A DNA stretch of 64,000 bases from DAOUMF01 sp034408935 (GTDB taxonomy: Bacteria > Chloroflexota > Dehalococcoidia > SM23-28-2 > RBG-16-64-32), in assembly GCA_034408935.1 (NCBI GenBank), contig DAOUMV010000025.1, forward strand, positions 123,567-187,566, given 5' to 3'. Numbering within the stretch: position 1 is the stretch's first letter; each line of letters starts with the position of its first letter. The notes under the pieces were generated by a model, which searched no databases, had not been told where the DNA came from, and was given only the letters and a program-made list of their open reading frames with translations. Shown in pieces: positions 50,724 through 58,116 of the stretch. The position numbers and the translations under genes are program-made.

Positions 50724-51500
50724 ATGCCCACGAGGGGGGAGAGGGAAAAGGCACGCATACAGAAGGCGCTGCGGCGTTATGTTCCGCTGCTGGAAAGGGG
50801 TCGCCAGCGCAACATCAACGAGGCCGATACCTCTAGCAGGATATATGACATGTTGGGCGACGTCCTCGGCTACGACAAGTACCTCGATGCCACCAGTGAA
50901 TACCGAGTCCGGGGTCAGTACGTCGACTACGCCATCAAGCTAGATGGGCAGATCAAGTTCTTCATAGAGGTCAAGGGGATAGGCGTCATTCTGAACCCTA
51001 ACCACCTTCGACAGGTGATCAGCTACGCCGTCGACGAAGGGGTGGAATGGGCGGTCCTCACGAACGCTGTGGTCTGGCAGTTATACCACATAGCGTTCGA
51101 GAGGCCCATCAATGTGGAACTAGTCGCCCAGGCTGACCTACTCGCGAAGGATCAGAGCGAGGCAGTGGATTTTCTCTACCTGATCAGCAAGCGGGGCATC
51201 GCACGGAATGAGATCGAGAAGTACTGGACAAAGAAGCTGGCTATGAGCGCACCCAATATCGTGAAAGCCTTGCTCAGTGAGGGAGTCATTGAGAAGATGC
51301 GGCGAGAGTTCCGCCATGTGACCAATCTCCGGTTGTCATCTGATGAGCTCAGGTCACTGCTGTTGTCCCAGGTCATCAGACCTAAAGCTGCTGAGGCCAT
51401 CGGAGTGACGGCAACGTTTCCGGCACGGAAGAGACGTGGACGTCCGCCCAAGGCCCGCGCCGCCGAGGATGAAGGGCAACAGGACAAAACCGCCCCGTGA
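50724..51500 (+). CDS. PD-(D/E)XK nuclease-like protein (HSDR_N type)
   Basis: A 258-residue protein whose N-terminal half resembles the type I restriction R-subunit N-terminal nuclease fold. Candidate catalytic residues are Asp68 in YVDYAI and Glu82/Lys84 in FIEVKG. The C-terminal part has a winged-helix-like segment (about 150-205) and a basic, AT-hook-like RKRRGRPPK near 238, suggesting DNA binding. No methyltransferase or helicase gene accompanies it. GGAGGTG before the ATG is strong, and its stop overlaps the next start (GTGA). Its place inside the mutase operon is unexpected. It may act in DNA repair, defence or regulation. Confidence 0.75.
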   Translation: MPTRGEREKARIQKALRRYVPLLERGRQRNINEADTSSRIYDMLGDVLGYDKYLDATSEYRVRGQYVDYAIKLDGQIKFFIEVKGIGVILNPNHLRQVISYAVDEGVEWAVLTNAVVWQLYHIAFERPINVELVAQADLLAKDQSEAVDFLYLISKRGIARNEIEKYWTKKLAMSAPNIVKALLSEGVIEKMRREFRHVTNLRLSSDELRSLLLSQVIRPKAAEAIGVTATFPARKRRGRPPKARAAEDEGQQDKTAP

Positions 51501-51955
51501 GCGACAAGTCGGATGCCATCGCCGCCCTGGAGGACACCCGACGCGAAATCCTGGATGCCATCGATGGTGTCCCGGAGGAGAAGATGACCGCCCCCGTCTT
51601 CGGCACCTGGTCCATCAAGGATGTCCTCTGCCACCTCACCTCGTGGGAGCAGTTGGCCGTTGCTGACCTCCAGCGAGTGAGCCGCGGCCACGTCCCCCAG
51701 CTCGCCACCTTCCGCGGCGAGGACGTGGACGAGTGGAACGCCTGGCTAATGCGTTCCCGTAACCTGTTCCCCTTACCCCAGGTGAAGTTCGAGCTGGAGG
51801 ACGCCCGCCGGCAGCTCATCGATGGCTTGAACGCCCTGCCCGATAACCTCTTCGCCACCGGCCAGATGGTCCGCATGCTCACCGACGGCCTTGTCCACGG
51901 GGAGCAGAGCCACATCACCGACATCCGGGACTGGCGCCAGAAGGAAGGAGTCTGA
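51497..51955 (+). CDS. DinB-fold protein (ClbS/DfsB-like), copy 1
   Basis: A 152-residue four-helix DinB/YfiT-superfamily protein. It has the WSIKDVLCHLTSWEQ motif, with the first histidine typical of the metal site, and a later H-x3-H-like pair (VHGEQSHITDI). Members act as metal-dependent thiol transferases or in toxin resistance; most are uncharacterised. GTG at 51497 overlaps the previous stop. A paralogue follows 3 bases later. Confidence 0.8.
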   Translation: MSDKSDAIAALEDTRREILDAIDGVPEEKMTAPVFGTWSIKDVLCHLTSWEQLAVADLQRVSRGHVPQLATFRGEDVDEWNAWLMRSRNLFPLPQVKFELEDARRQLIDGLNALPDNLFATGQMVRMLTDGLVHGEQSHITDIRDWRQKEGV

Positions 51956-51958
51956 CCC

Positions 51959-52423
51959 ATGTCCAGTGAAGCCAAGACCAAGGCCCTGGCCGACCTGGCC
52001 GCCGCCCACAATGACTTTAAGGAGACCGTCCAGGGCATCCCGGACGATAAGCTGACCACCGTCATGCTTGGGGAGTGGTCGGCCAAAGACGTCATCGCGC
52101 ACGTCTCCGCTTGGGACGAACTGGCTTCCCTGGACCTGCGCCGCATCGGCCGTGGCCATGTCCCCACTCTCGCCGCTTTCCGCGAGGCGGAGGTGGATGA
52201 GTGGAACGCCTTCTACATGCGCGGACGCAAGCTGTTCCTCCCAGCTCAGGTGTACCACGAGCTGGAGGAGTGCCACGACATGCTGGTGGAGGCACTGGGG
52301 ACCGTTCCCGACGCCATGTTTGATCAGGGGAGCCTGGTCACCAACCTCCTGGCGGTCTCTGTCCATCATTATCAGGACCACGCGGACCACATCCGTGAGT
52401 GGAGAGAAAGGGAAGGCACATGA
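51959..52423 (+). CDS. DinB-fold protein (ClbS/DfsB-like), copy 2
   Basis: A 154-residue paralogue of the preceding gene, with the same WSAKDVIAHVSAWDE motif, RGHVPTLAAFREAEVDEWN stretch and terminal HHYQDHADHIREW histidine cluster, which could complete a metal site. It overlaps the methylmalonyl-CoA epimerase start by ATGA. The close tandem arrangement suggests gene duplication within the operon. Function unknown. Confidence 0.8.
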   Translation: MSSEAKTKALADLAAAHNDFKETVQGIPDDKLTTVMLGEWSAKDVIAHVSAWDELASLDLRRIGRGHVPTLAAFREAEVDEWNAFYMRGRKLFLPAQVYHELEECHDMLVEALGTVPDAMFDQGSLVTNLLAVSVHHYQDHADHIREWREREGT

Positions 52424-52821
52424 TTGAGAAGATCCATCACATCGGCATTGCCGTCCATAACCTGGAGGATGCCCTCAAGTTCTACCGCGATACGCTGGGC
52501 CTGCCGGTGCACGCCTCGGCGACGGTGGAGGACCAGGGGGTGAAGGCCGCCCTCCTCACCATCGGGGACAGCGAGATCGAGCTGCTGGAGCCGCTGTCGC
52601 CGGAGTCGGGAGTGGGCAAGTTCCTGGAGCGCAAGGGGGAGGGGCTGCACCACATATGCTTCCAGAGCTCGGACGTAGCCGCCGAGTTGGAGGGGCTGAA
52701 GGCCAAGGGCGTGCAGCTCGTGGACCAAAAGCCGCGTCGCGGCCTGGCCGGGATGATCTGCTTCCTGCACCCGAAGGCCAGCCGGGGCGCTCTGGTCGAG
52801 CTGGCGACGCCGGTGGAGTAG
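52420..52821 (+). CDS. mce: methylmalonyl-CoA epimerase
   Basis: A 133-residue VOC-fold metalloenzyme that interconverts (2S)- and (2R)-methylmalonyl-CoA, feeding the mutase. The expected metal ligands are His (IHHIGIAV, near residue 5), Gln/Glu in the middle (EIELLEPL), His (LHHICF, near 74) and the terminal Glu in LVELATP. Length is typical. The ATG at 52420 overlaps the preceding stop. Confidence 0.88.
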   Translation: MIEKIHHIGIAVHNLEDALKFYRDTLGLPVHASATVEDQGVKAALLTIGDSEIELLEPLSPESGVGKFLERKGEGLHHICFQSSDVAAELEGLKAKGVQLVDQKPRRGLAGMICFLHPKASRGALVELATPVE

Positions 52822-52825
52822 GGCG

Positions 52826-53233
52826 ATGCCGATCTTCAAGCGCATCGACCACGTGGTGGTGGCGACGACGGACATGGAGGACGCCGCGTCCAAGTGGGAG
52901 GGCAACCTCGGCCTGCGGGTCGAGGAGACGATGAGGCGGCCCCGGAACGCCAGCTTCGATGTTGCCCGCTTGCCCGTGGGCGACTCCTTCGTCGAGCTGC
53001 TGCAACCGGTGGAGGAAGGGAGCCGCTACGCCGAGCAGATCAAGGAGCGAGGCGAGGGTCTGCACTCCCTGAGCATCGAGGTGGACAATCTGGATGAGGC
53101 GGTCGGCTACCTGCGCGGCAAGGGCGCGGAGGTCTCCGAGCCGGAGCAGGGCATCTGGCCGGGCAGCCGCGTCGCCCGCGTCGACCGGGCTTCGGCACAC
53201 GGGGTTTCGATCCAGCTCATCGAGCGGCGGTAG
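52826..53233 (+). CDS. VOC-family protein, epimerase-like paralogue
   Basis: A 135-residue VOC/glyoxalase-fold protein related to the adjacent epimerase (IDHVVVATTDMEDA, SFVELLQP, LHSLSIEV, VSIQLIERR). The second-half motif reads LHS instead of LHH, and the last ligand region is IQLIE, so metal binding may be altered. It starts 5 bases after the epimerase and could be a second acyl-CoA epimerase or an isomerase of a related substrate. Confidence 0.78.
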   Translation: MPIFKRIDHVVVATTDMEDAASKWEGNLGLRVEETMRRPRNASFDVARLPVGDSFVELLQPVEEGSRYAEQIKERGEGLHSLSIEVDNLDEAVGYLRGKGAEVSEPEQGIWPGSRVARVDRASAHGVSIQLIERR

Positions 53234-53293
53234 CGAGGACGGCGGGCGACGGCCGCGCAAGCGTCGTGTTCGCTCGCGAGCGCAACGCTGCTA

Positions 53294-53299
53294 TATAAT
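53294..53299 (+). promoter_or_regulatory. internal -10 box
   Basis: A perfect TATAAT about 30 bases upstream of the third DinB gene, next to the palindrome CGCTCGCGAGCG at about 53270-53281. A clear -35 is missing. It may give separate expression of the mutase small subunit and MeaB. Confidence 0.4.
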
Positions 53300-53326
53300 G
53301 AGGGCCGCACACGCTAGGAGATGACG

Positions 53327-53800
53327 ATGCCCGCTGACAAAACCGACGTAATCGCGAAGATCCGCGACAGCCAACGCGCGGTGGAGGAGTTGGCCTCGTC
53401 GACGCCAGAATCCGCCTGGTCGAAGGGAGCCTACGAGCAGGGCTGGAACGCCAAGGAGTTGCTGTGCCACATAGCCTCGACGAGCGGGGTCGCGGGTTTC
53501 CTGGTTATGATGGCGAAGTCGCCGGGGTCAGGCGGCATGGGGGCTGACTTCGATGTGGACGCGTGGAACGCGCAGGCGGTGGCGGCGCGTCGGGACAAGT
53601 CGATTACGGAGATCGTGGAGGAGATGCGCGGGAATTGCCAGCGGGACATCGAAAGCGTGGAGAGCGTAGCGGACGATCTGTTGGCCCAGCAGTTCAAGCC
53701 GCCGTGGGGAGAGGAGGGGCCGCTGGGGGACGTGATCGTAAGTTCTATCGAGGAGCACACGATGATGCACGTGCGCGACCTCGCGAAGGCGGTGGGTTAG
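53327..53800 (+). CDS. DinB/maleylpyruvate isomerase-like protein, copy 3
   Basis: A 157-residue helical protein of the DinB/mycothiol-dependent maleylpyruvate isomerase superfamily. It has WNAKELLCHIASTSG with the first histidine and EEHTMMHVRDL with the later pair. It is more distant from copies 1 and 2 than they are from each other. I start at the ATG at 53327, which is six bases after GGAG; an ATG two codons earlier overlaps the ribosome-binding site. It is 4 bases upstream of the mutase small subunit. Confidence 0.75.
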   Translation: MPADKTDVIAKIRDSQRAVEELASSTPESAWSKGAYEQGWNAKELLCHIASTSGVAGFLVMMAKSPGSGGMGADFDVDAWNAQAVAARRDKSITEIVEEMRGNCQRDIESVESVADDLLAQQFKPPWGEEGPLGDVIVSSIEEHTMMHVRDLAKAVG

Positions 53801-53804
53801 TCTC

Positions 53805-54227
53805 ATGGCGGAAGAACGCAAGATCAAGGTGATCGTCGCCAAACCGGGCCTGGACGGCCACGACCGCGGCGCCAAGGTTGTCGCCCGCGCCCTGCGCGAC
53901 GGCGGCATGGAGGTCGTCTACACCGGCATCCGTCAGACGCCGGAGATGATAGCCGAGACCGCGCTCCAGGAGGACGCCGACATGGTGGGCCTCTCCATCC
54001 TGTCGGGAGCCCACTTGGAGCTCTTCCCCCGCGTGGTGGACGAGCTGAAGAAGCGCGGCATGGACGATGTGATCCTGTTCGGTGGAGGCATCATACCGCA
54101 GGAGGACATCCCCCAGCTCGAGAAGATGGGATTCAAGGGGATCTTCGGGCCCGGCAGTTCCACCCTGGACATCGTGGAGTGGGTACGCGAGAACGCCCCG
54201 CCAAGGGGCGCGACCAGCGGGTCGTGA
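53805..54227 (+). CDS. methylmalonyl-CoA mutase, B12-binding subunit
   Basis: A 140-residue cobalamin-binding domain. The base-off/His-on motif DGHDRGAK supplies the cobalt ligand His19, and SILSGAHLELF and FGGGIIP form the nucleotide-tail pocket. Together with the 49037 subunit it makes a two-chain mutase, as in many archaea and Chloroflexota. Its TGA overlaps the GTG of the MeaB gene. Confidence 0.92.
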   Translation: MAEERKIKVIVAKPGLDGHDRGAKVVARALRDGGMEVVYTGIRQTPEMIAETALQEDADMVGLSILSGAHLELFPRVVDELKKRGMDDVILFGGGIIPQEDIPQLEKMGFKGIFGPGSSTLDIVEWVRENAPPRGATSGS

Positions 54228-55162
54228 CCGATGATCTGGTCGCCCGCCTGATAGACGGCGACAAGCGGGCGCTGACACGCATCCTTAGCTTCGTAGAGAA
54301 CGGCCACGCCGAGGGCCGCCAGGCGATGAAGGCCCTGTTCGCCCGCACCGGCCGTGCCCACATTGTCGGCATGACGGGGCCCACCGGCTGCGGCAAGAGC
54401 ACCCTCATCGGCGCCGTGGCCCGAGAGTACCGCTCGCGGGGACGCACCGTCGGTATCGTCGCTGTCGATCCCACCAGCCCCTTCAGCCGAGGCGCCGTCC
54501 TCGGCGACCGCGTGCGCATGCAGGAGCTGACCTCCGACCCCGGGGTGTTCATCCGGTCGATGGCGACCCGCGGCGCCCTGGGCGGGCTAGCCCCCGCCAC
54601 CAACGACGTGGTCACGATTCTGGACGCCGCCGACAAGGACGTCATCCTAGTCGAGACGGTGGGGGCCGGCCAGGACGAGGTGGATGTGGCCGACACGGCC
54701 CACACCACCCTGGTGATCAGCCTGCCGGGCGCCGGCGACGAGGTGCAGGCGATCAAGGCCGGCATCCTGGAGATCGCCGACATCCTCGTGGTCAACAAGG
54801 CCGACCAGCCCCGTGCCGACATGACGGCACGGCAGCTCTCCGCCTTCCTCACGATGGGCCGCAACGAGGGGTGGGAGGTGCCCGTCCTGAAGACGGTGGC
54901 CCTGAAGGGTCAGGGCGTGCCGGAGCTAGCCGATGCCATCGACCGGCATCGAGCCTTCCTGGAGACGTCGGGCCGGCTGGAAGAGGCGCTTCGTCACCGC
55001 GCGCGACGGCAGCTCCTAGCCCTCGCTCAGGGGCAACTCCTCGCCCGTGTGCTGGCCTCCGCCGAGGCCGACGGGCAGGTGGAGCGGCTGGTGGAGGCGA
55101 TCGCCAAGCGAGAGGTGGACCCGCACACGGCGGCGGAGCGGCTCATCGAGGGGGCGGGCTGA
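54224..55162 (+). CDS. meaB: MeaB/ArgK-type G3E GTPase
   Basis: A 312-residue GTPase chaperone that protects and reloads methylmalonyl-CoA mutase with adenosylcobalamin. Walker A GPTGCGKS is at residues 52-59, followed by DPTSPFSRGAVLGDR, ETVGAGQDEVD and NKAD, with a C-terminal dimerisation arm. I start at GTG 54224, which overlaps the preceding stop; longer in-frame sequence lies inside that gene and lacks homology. Confidence 0.92.
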   Translation: MTDDLVARLIDGDKRALTRILSFVENGHAEGRQAMKALFARTGRAHIVGMTGPTGCGKSTLIGAVAREYRSRGRTVGIVAVDPTSPFSRGAVLGDRVRMQELTSDPGVFIRSMATRGALGGLAPATNDVVTILDAADKDVILVETVGAGQDEVDVADTAHTTLVISLPGAGDEVQAIKAGILEIADILVVNKADQPRADMTARQLSAFLTMGRNEGWEVPVLKTVALKGQGVPELADAIDRHRAFLETSGRLEEALRHRARRQLLALAQGQLLARVLASAEADGQVERLVEAIAKREVDPHTAAERLIEGAG

Positions 55163-55391
55163 CAGGCAGCCGAAACCGTGCGCTCACCGTTGGCCGCATG
55201 TGACTCCTGACAGTGAGGGGTGAATGGGATATACCAAAGGAGTATGATACCTTCGCCCACTAACCCATGGCCCGATACGATGTGCGGTACCATTCTACGG
55301 GGCACGTGAAGCCTTCTTCGGGCATGTGCCTGTGGGGGTCAAGACGGGCCTTCCGGGCTGAAACGGGCAAGCTGACGTTGCGGAGGCCAAC
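55163..55391. other. intergenic region after the mutase operon
   Basis: 229 bases with no gene I can support. GGCACGTG (55301-55308) and CATGTGCC (55323-55330) can form a stem with one wobble pair. A purine-rich site GCGGAGG is the ribosome-binding site of the next gene. Confidence 0.35.
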
Positions 55392-56870
55392 ATGAGAGAT
55401 CTCACGTTAGCTCAAGGGGAACAGATCATTAAGTCGGGAGAGGCCTGGCTGCAAGCCCCCGAAGAGACCCCGGGCCAGTTTCCGGCGACCTGGCCGCCTG
55501 AACCGCGCCAGGGCGGACGCGCTTTTCTCACCGACTCTCGGCTGGTGTTCGTGCCCTCTGACGTCAGACAACCTCAACGCGAATGGGCAGTAGGACACCT
55601 CGAGTCGGTGCGGTGGGAGAGGGCACCAACCCGTATTCTTTCTGCCTGGGCCGGCCTCAACTTGCGTCCCATAGGAGCACTCGCTCGTGGGTGGATAATA
55701 ACGCTTCCTCTGATAGCCGCCATACTCGTTCCCGCAATCCTGCAACGCGTCGGCCTCATGTTCCTGCTAGCGCTGCAGGCAGCGGTATGGAGCTTGAGCA
55801 GACAACCGAGAGCCGCGATCGTCGTCAATGAAAGTGAGGCCATATTCGTCAGGGATGCCAGCACGTGGGAATCTGCCATTGTCGGAGCGCCCAGCTACGG
55901 CGGTTCGCTGTGCATCGAACTCCCCGATGAATCCCTCTCTCCGTCTGAGGAACGCCATTGGCGGGAGTTTCTCGATACAGTCGAGTCCGGAGGTGTTTAT
56001 CGCATCGACGACAGGCACTCCATATCGCGCGCCGACATTCTCGGTTACCCAACGACACACCTCCTTGGACACGTCATTTACGCGCCCTGGGGCCTCGGAA
56101 GCGAACAACTGTTCTTGATTGTACAGGATCCATCTGATCCTTTGCAAACCCTGCACGCAAAAGACTGCGGGCAAATCCCCAGCTTGTTCTTGGCGCAGCG
56201 ATACATAGATCTTGTCGCTAGTGGGAACCTGTCCGACCGTTGGCCTGAAGTCGAACGAGAGATATGCGGGGGCAAGGAAGTCGACTGCGGGGCAGTCCGA
56301 ATCATACCTCAAGCACTGCTATTTCGCACCGCAGTGGCGTTCCTGCACGACGGATCATCACGTGAATTCCCGAACCAAGAATGGCACCTATCAACGGATC
56401 GCATTTTGGGTTACGGCCTAAAGTCGGGACCGCCTGGGGAAGGCCGAGGCCAGGAGACCAGAGCGTGGGTTACAGTCAACTATCTTAATGATGACGATGA
56501 GATCTTTTCCATGTGGTTGGGAGCAGGTGAGAGCGAAGCAATCAGAAACGCTGGCTCGCTGCTTGCATACTTGGCGGCTGCCTCCGAGCGCAACGTGAAC
56601 CTTCTCGTGCGCCGTATCGCGGATGGCGCAGCCATACAACTGAATTGGTGGACTGGTTTCAATCAACAGGGCATCCTGTGGAGACGGGGACGAGAGAGTT
56701 TCAATACGATTCCGTATGGTGACATAGTCGCTTGGCGCTTCACCACCAGAGGGCTGCAACTCATCCAGGCGGTCGCTGGAAGCAGAAAGCGGCGAGATTT
56801 GAGCGTCTTTGCGACGGAGGCGATCCGACATGCTCTTCGGCACTTCACCTCCGCAAAGCGAAAGATATGA
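55392..56870 (+). CDS. orphan protein with two central membrane helices
   Basis: I do not recognise this 492-residue protein. Residues 15-80 (GGRAFLTDSRLVFVPSD, then WAVGHLESVRWERAP) resemble a bacterial PH/GRAM-like domain. Two hydrophobic helices follow (about 98-117 and 119-136), then a beta-rich domain in which AIVVNESEAIFV, RIIPQALLFRT and GILWRRGRESFNTIPYGDIVAWRF repeat a strand-turn-strand pattern like further GRAM/PH units. It is lower in GC than neighbouring operons, similar to the 8108 orphan, suggesting acquisition. GGAGG precedes the ATG. It may be a membrane-linked lipid- or protein-binding scaffold (inference). Confidence 0.65.
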   Translation: MRDLTLAQGEQIIKSGEAWLQAPEETPGQFPATWPPEPRQGGRAFLTDSRLVFVPSDVRQPQREWAVGHLESVRWERAPTRILSAWAGLNLRPIGALARGWIITLPLIAAILVPAILQRVGLMFLLALQAAVWSLSRQPRAAIVVNESEAIFVRDASTWESAIVGAPSYGGSLCIELPDESLSPSEERHWREFLDTVESGGVYRIDDRHSISRADILGYPTTHLLGHVIYAPWGLGSEQLFLIVQDPSDPLQTLHAKDCGQIPSLFLAQRYIDLVASGNLSDRWPEVEREICGGKEVDCGAVRIIPQALLFRTAVAFLHDGSSREFPNQEWHLSTDRILGYGLKSGPPGEGRGQETRAWVTVNYLNDDDEIFSMWLGAGESEAIRNAGSLLAYLAAASERNVNLLVRRIADGAAIQLNWWTGFNQQGILWRRGRESFNTIPYGDIVAWRFTTRGLQLIQAVAGSRKRRDLSVFATEAIRHALRHFTSAKRKI

Positions 56871-56950
56871 GCCCACTGACAGCCCGCATCTTGGCCCTCC
56901 CCTGCGTGCCAAGATAGGATGCCGTGAGGCAGGCTTCGTGGGCGACGCCG

Positions 56951-57682
56951 CTATGCTGTGCCCTGCAGCTCCTTGCGCTGCACCCAGCGCATCTCCGTGG
57001 GCGTCACCGCCAGCACGTCGATGGCCCCGCCGACGCCGGGGAAGCGCGGCTCGAAGCGCATCGTGTCGATGGTCGTGCGGATGAGGTGAACGGCGTAGTC
57101 GACGGCGTCCTGGAGGGGCATCGCCGCGAACAGCGGTAGTTGGCTCTTCTCGATGAGCCGGTTCACCACCTGGATGTCGCCGCTGCGCAGGATGCCGTAC
57201 TGCACCTTCCCCTCGTCGTTGACGTTGACGCGGCGCACGCCCTCCTGCTTGGTGGTGTGCCCGACGAACACGAAGGGCACGCTGGCCCGCCCCGACGGGC
57301 GCCCGGAGGGCGGCTTCTCAAGGCGATAGCCGGCGACGTGGAAGCCGATGGGCACGCTGGGGTAGTTGGTCTGGAAGAAGGCGAGGAACTTCTCGCCGCA
57401 GGAGACGACATCGTCGTCCGGGGTGATCGCCTCTTCCTCGAAGCGGTGGACGTGGCTGTCCACGGGTTGGTTGGCGATGACACCGGCGTCGTAGACGGCG
57501 ATGCCCGCCCCTATGGTGGATAGGGCGACTACCTTGTAGGCGTTGTCGGAGAGGACGATCTGCTGCCGCTCCCTCAGCTTCTGGTCGCCCTCCTCGCGCT
57601 CCTCGCTGCGGAGGACGGTCATGCGTGAGTCGGCGGCCATCACGATGCCGCTGGGCACGTATACGGTCACTACCAGGGACAT
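56951..57682 (-). CDS. Ntn-hydrolase-like (proteasome-fold) protein
   Basis: A 243-residue protein beginning SLVVTVYVPSGIVMAADSRMT, which resembles the first strands of proteasome beta/HslV-type Ntn folds (IVMAADSR is like the GVVLAADRR strand). No processed catalytic Thr/Ser/Cys is obvious at the N-terminus, and proteasome partners (prcA, ARC/Mpa) are absent. Similar uncharacterised Ntn-like proteins are scattered in bacteria. A strong GGGAGG site precedes the ATG. Catalytic status is uncertain. Confidence 0.65.
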   Translation of the reverse strand: MSLVVTVYVPSGIVMAADSRMTVLRSEEREEGDQKLRERQQIVLSDNAYKVVALSTIGAGIAVYDAGVIANQPVDSHVHRFEEEAITPDDDVVSCGEKFLAFFQTNYPSVPIGFHVAGYRLEKPPSGRPSGRASVPFVFVGHTTKQEGVRRVNVNDEGKVQYGILRSGDIQVVNRLIEKSQLPLFAAMPLQDAVDYAVHLIRTTIDTMRFEPRFPGVGGAIDVLAVTPTEMRWVQRKELQGTA

Positions 57683-57755
57683 TGTCTAGCCTCCCTCCGT
57701 ATCCTATTACGACACGCCCCCGCCCGCCAAGCAGCCCACCACCCCAGCGCAAATG

Positions 57756-58035
57756 CTAGGGCATCGGCCGCTCGTCCTGCCTGCCCGCCTCAGGCGGGAG
57801 CCTGTCCTGAGCTTGCCAAAGGGCCTGTCGAAGGGCGAGCGGGGCGCTGAGGCCACCCCGCCCCGGGGTTGTTTGTCCCGCCCGGCCCGCCCCTGAAGGG
57901 ATTCACACTTCGCCCCAGCCCGCATTATCCCGCCGACTGAAATAGGCGGCTTCAATCGATGTAGGGGAGGCCTTCAGGCCTCCACGTCCCGATTCTTCGC
58001 TGCCCAGACGGGCCCGTCTGGGCGCTCAGAATGAC
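57756..58035. repeat. intergenic pile-up of several palindromic repeats
   Basis: The 434-base gap 57683-58116 holds, in order: a CCCGCCT/AGGCGGG palindrome (57784-57798); a reverse-oriented TTCGACAGGC...GCTCAGGAC element with an insertion (57796-57844); a GGAGGCC-TTCA-GGCCTCC hairpin (about 57966-57983); CAGACGG/CCGTCTG arms; and an element running from GATTCTTCGC to GCTCAGAATGAC (about 57991-58035) matching the one at 1679. No gene is supported here. Confidence 0.65.
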
Positions 58036-58076
58036 AGGGCGGGGTGGGTTCACAATAGGGAGAGAGAGCCAAATGC

Positions 58077-58082
58077 TATAAT
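58077..58082 (+). promoter_or_regulatory. extended -10 promoter of the CorC/HlyC gene
   Basis: TATAAT preceded by TGC (extended -10) at 58077-58082, 34 bases before the ATG; no -35 at proper spacing. It begins just after the repeat pile-up. Confidence 0.45.
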
Positions 58083-58116
58083 GCTGCATGGTCGGCGGGA
58101 GTCGGCCTGAGTTTGA

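Noticed and set aside
51001..51020. CTTCGACAGG within the nuclease gene as another palindromic repeat
   Set aside because: The rest of the loop and both arms are missing; it is ordinary coding sequence.
56951..57682. Proteasome beta subunit or HslV
   Set aside because: The N-terminal catalytic threonine and partner genes are absent; only the general Ntn-like fold is supported.
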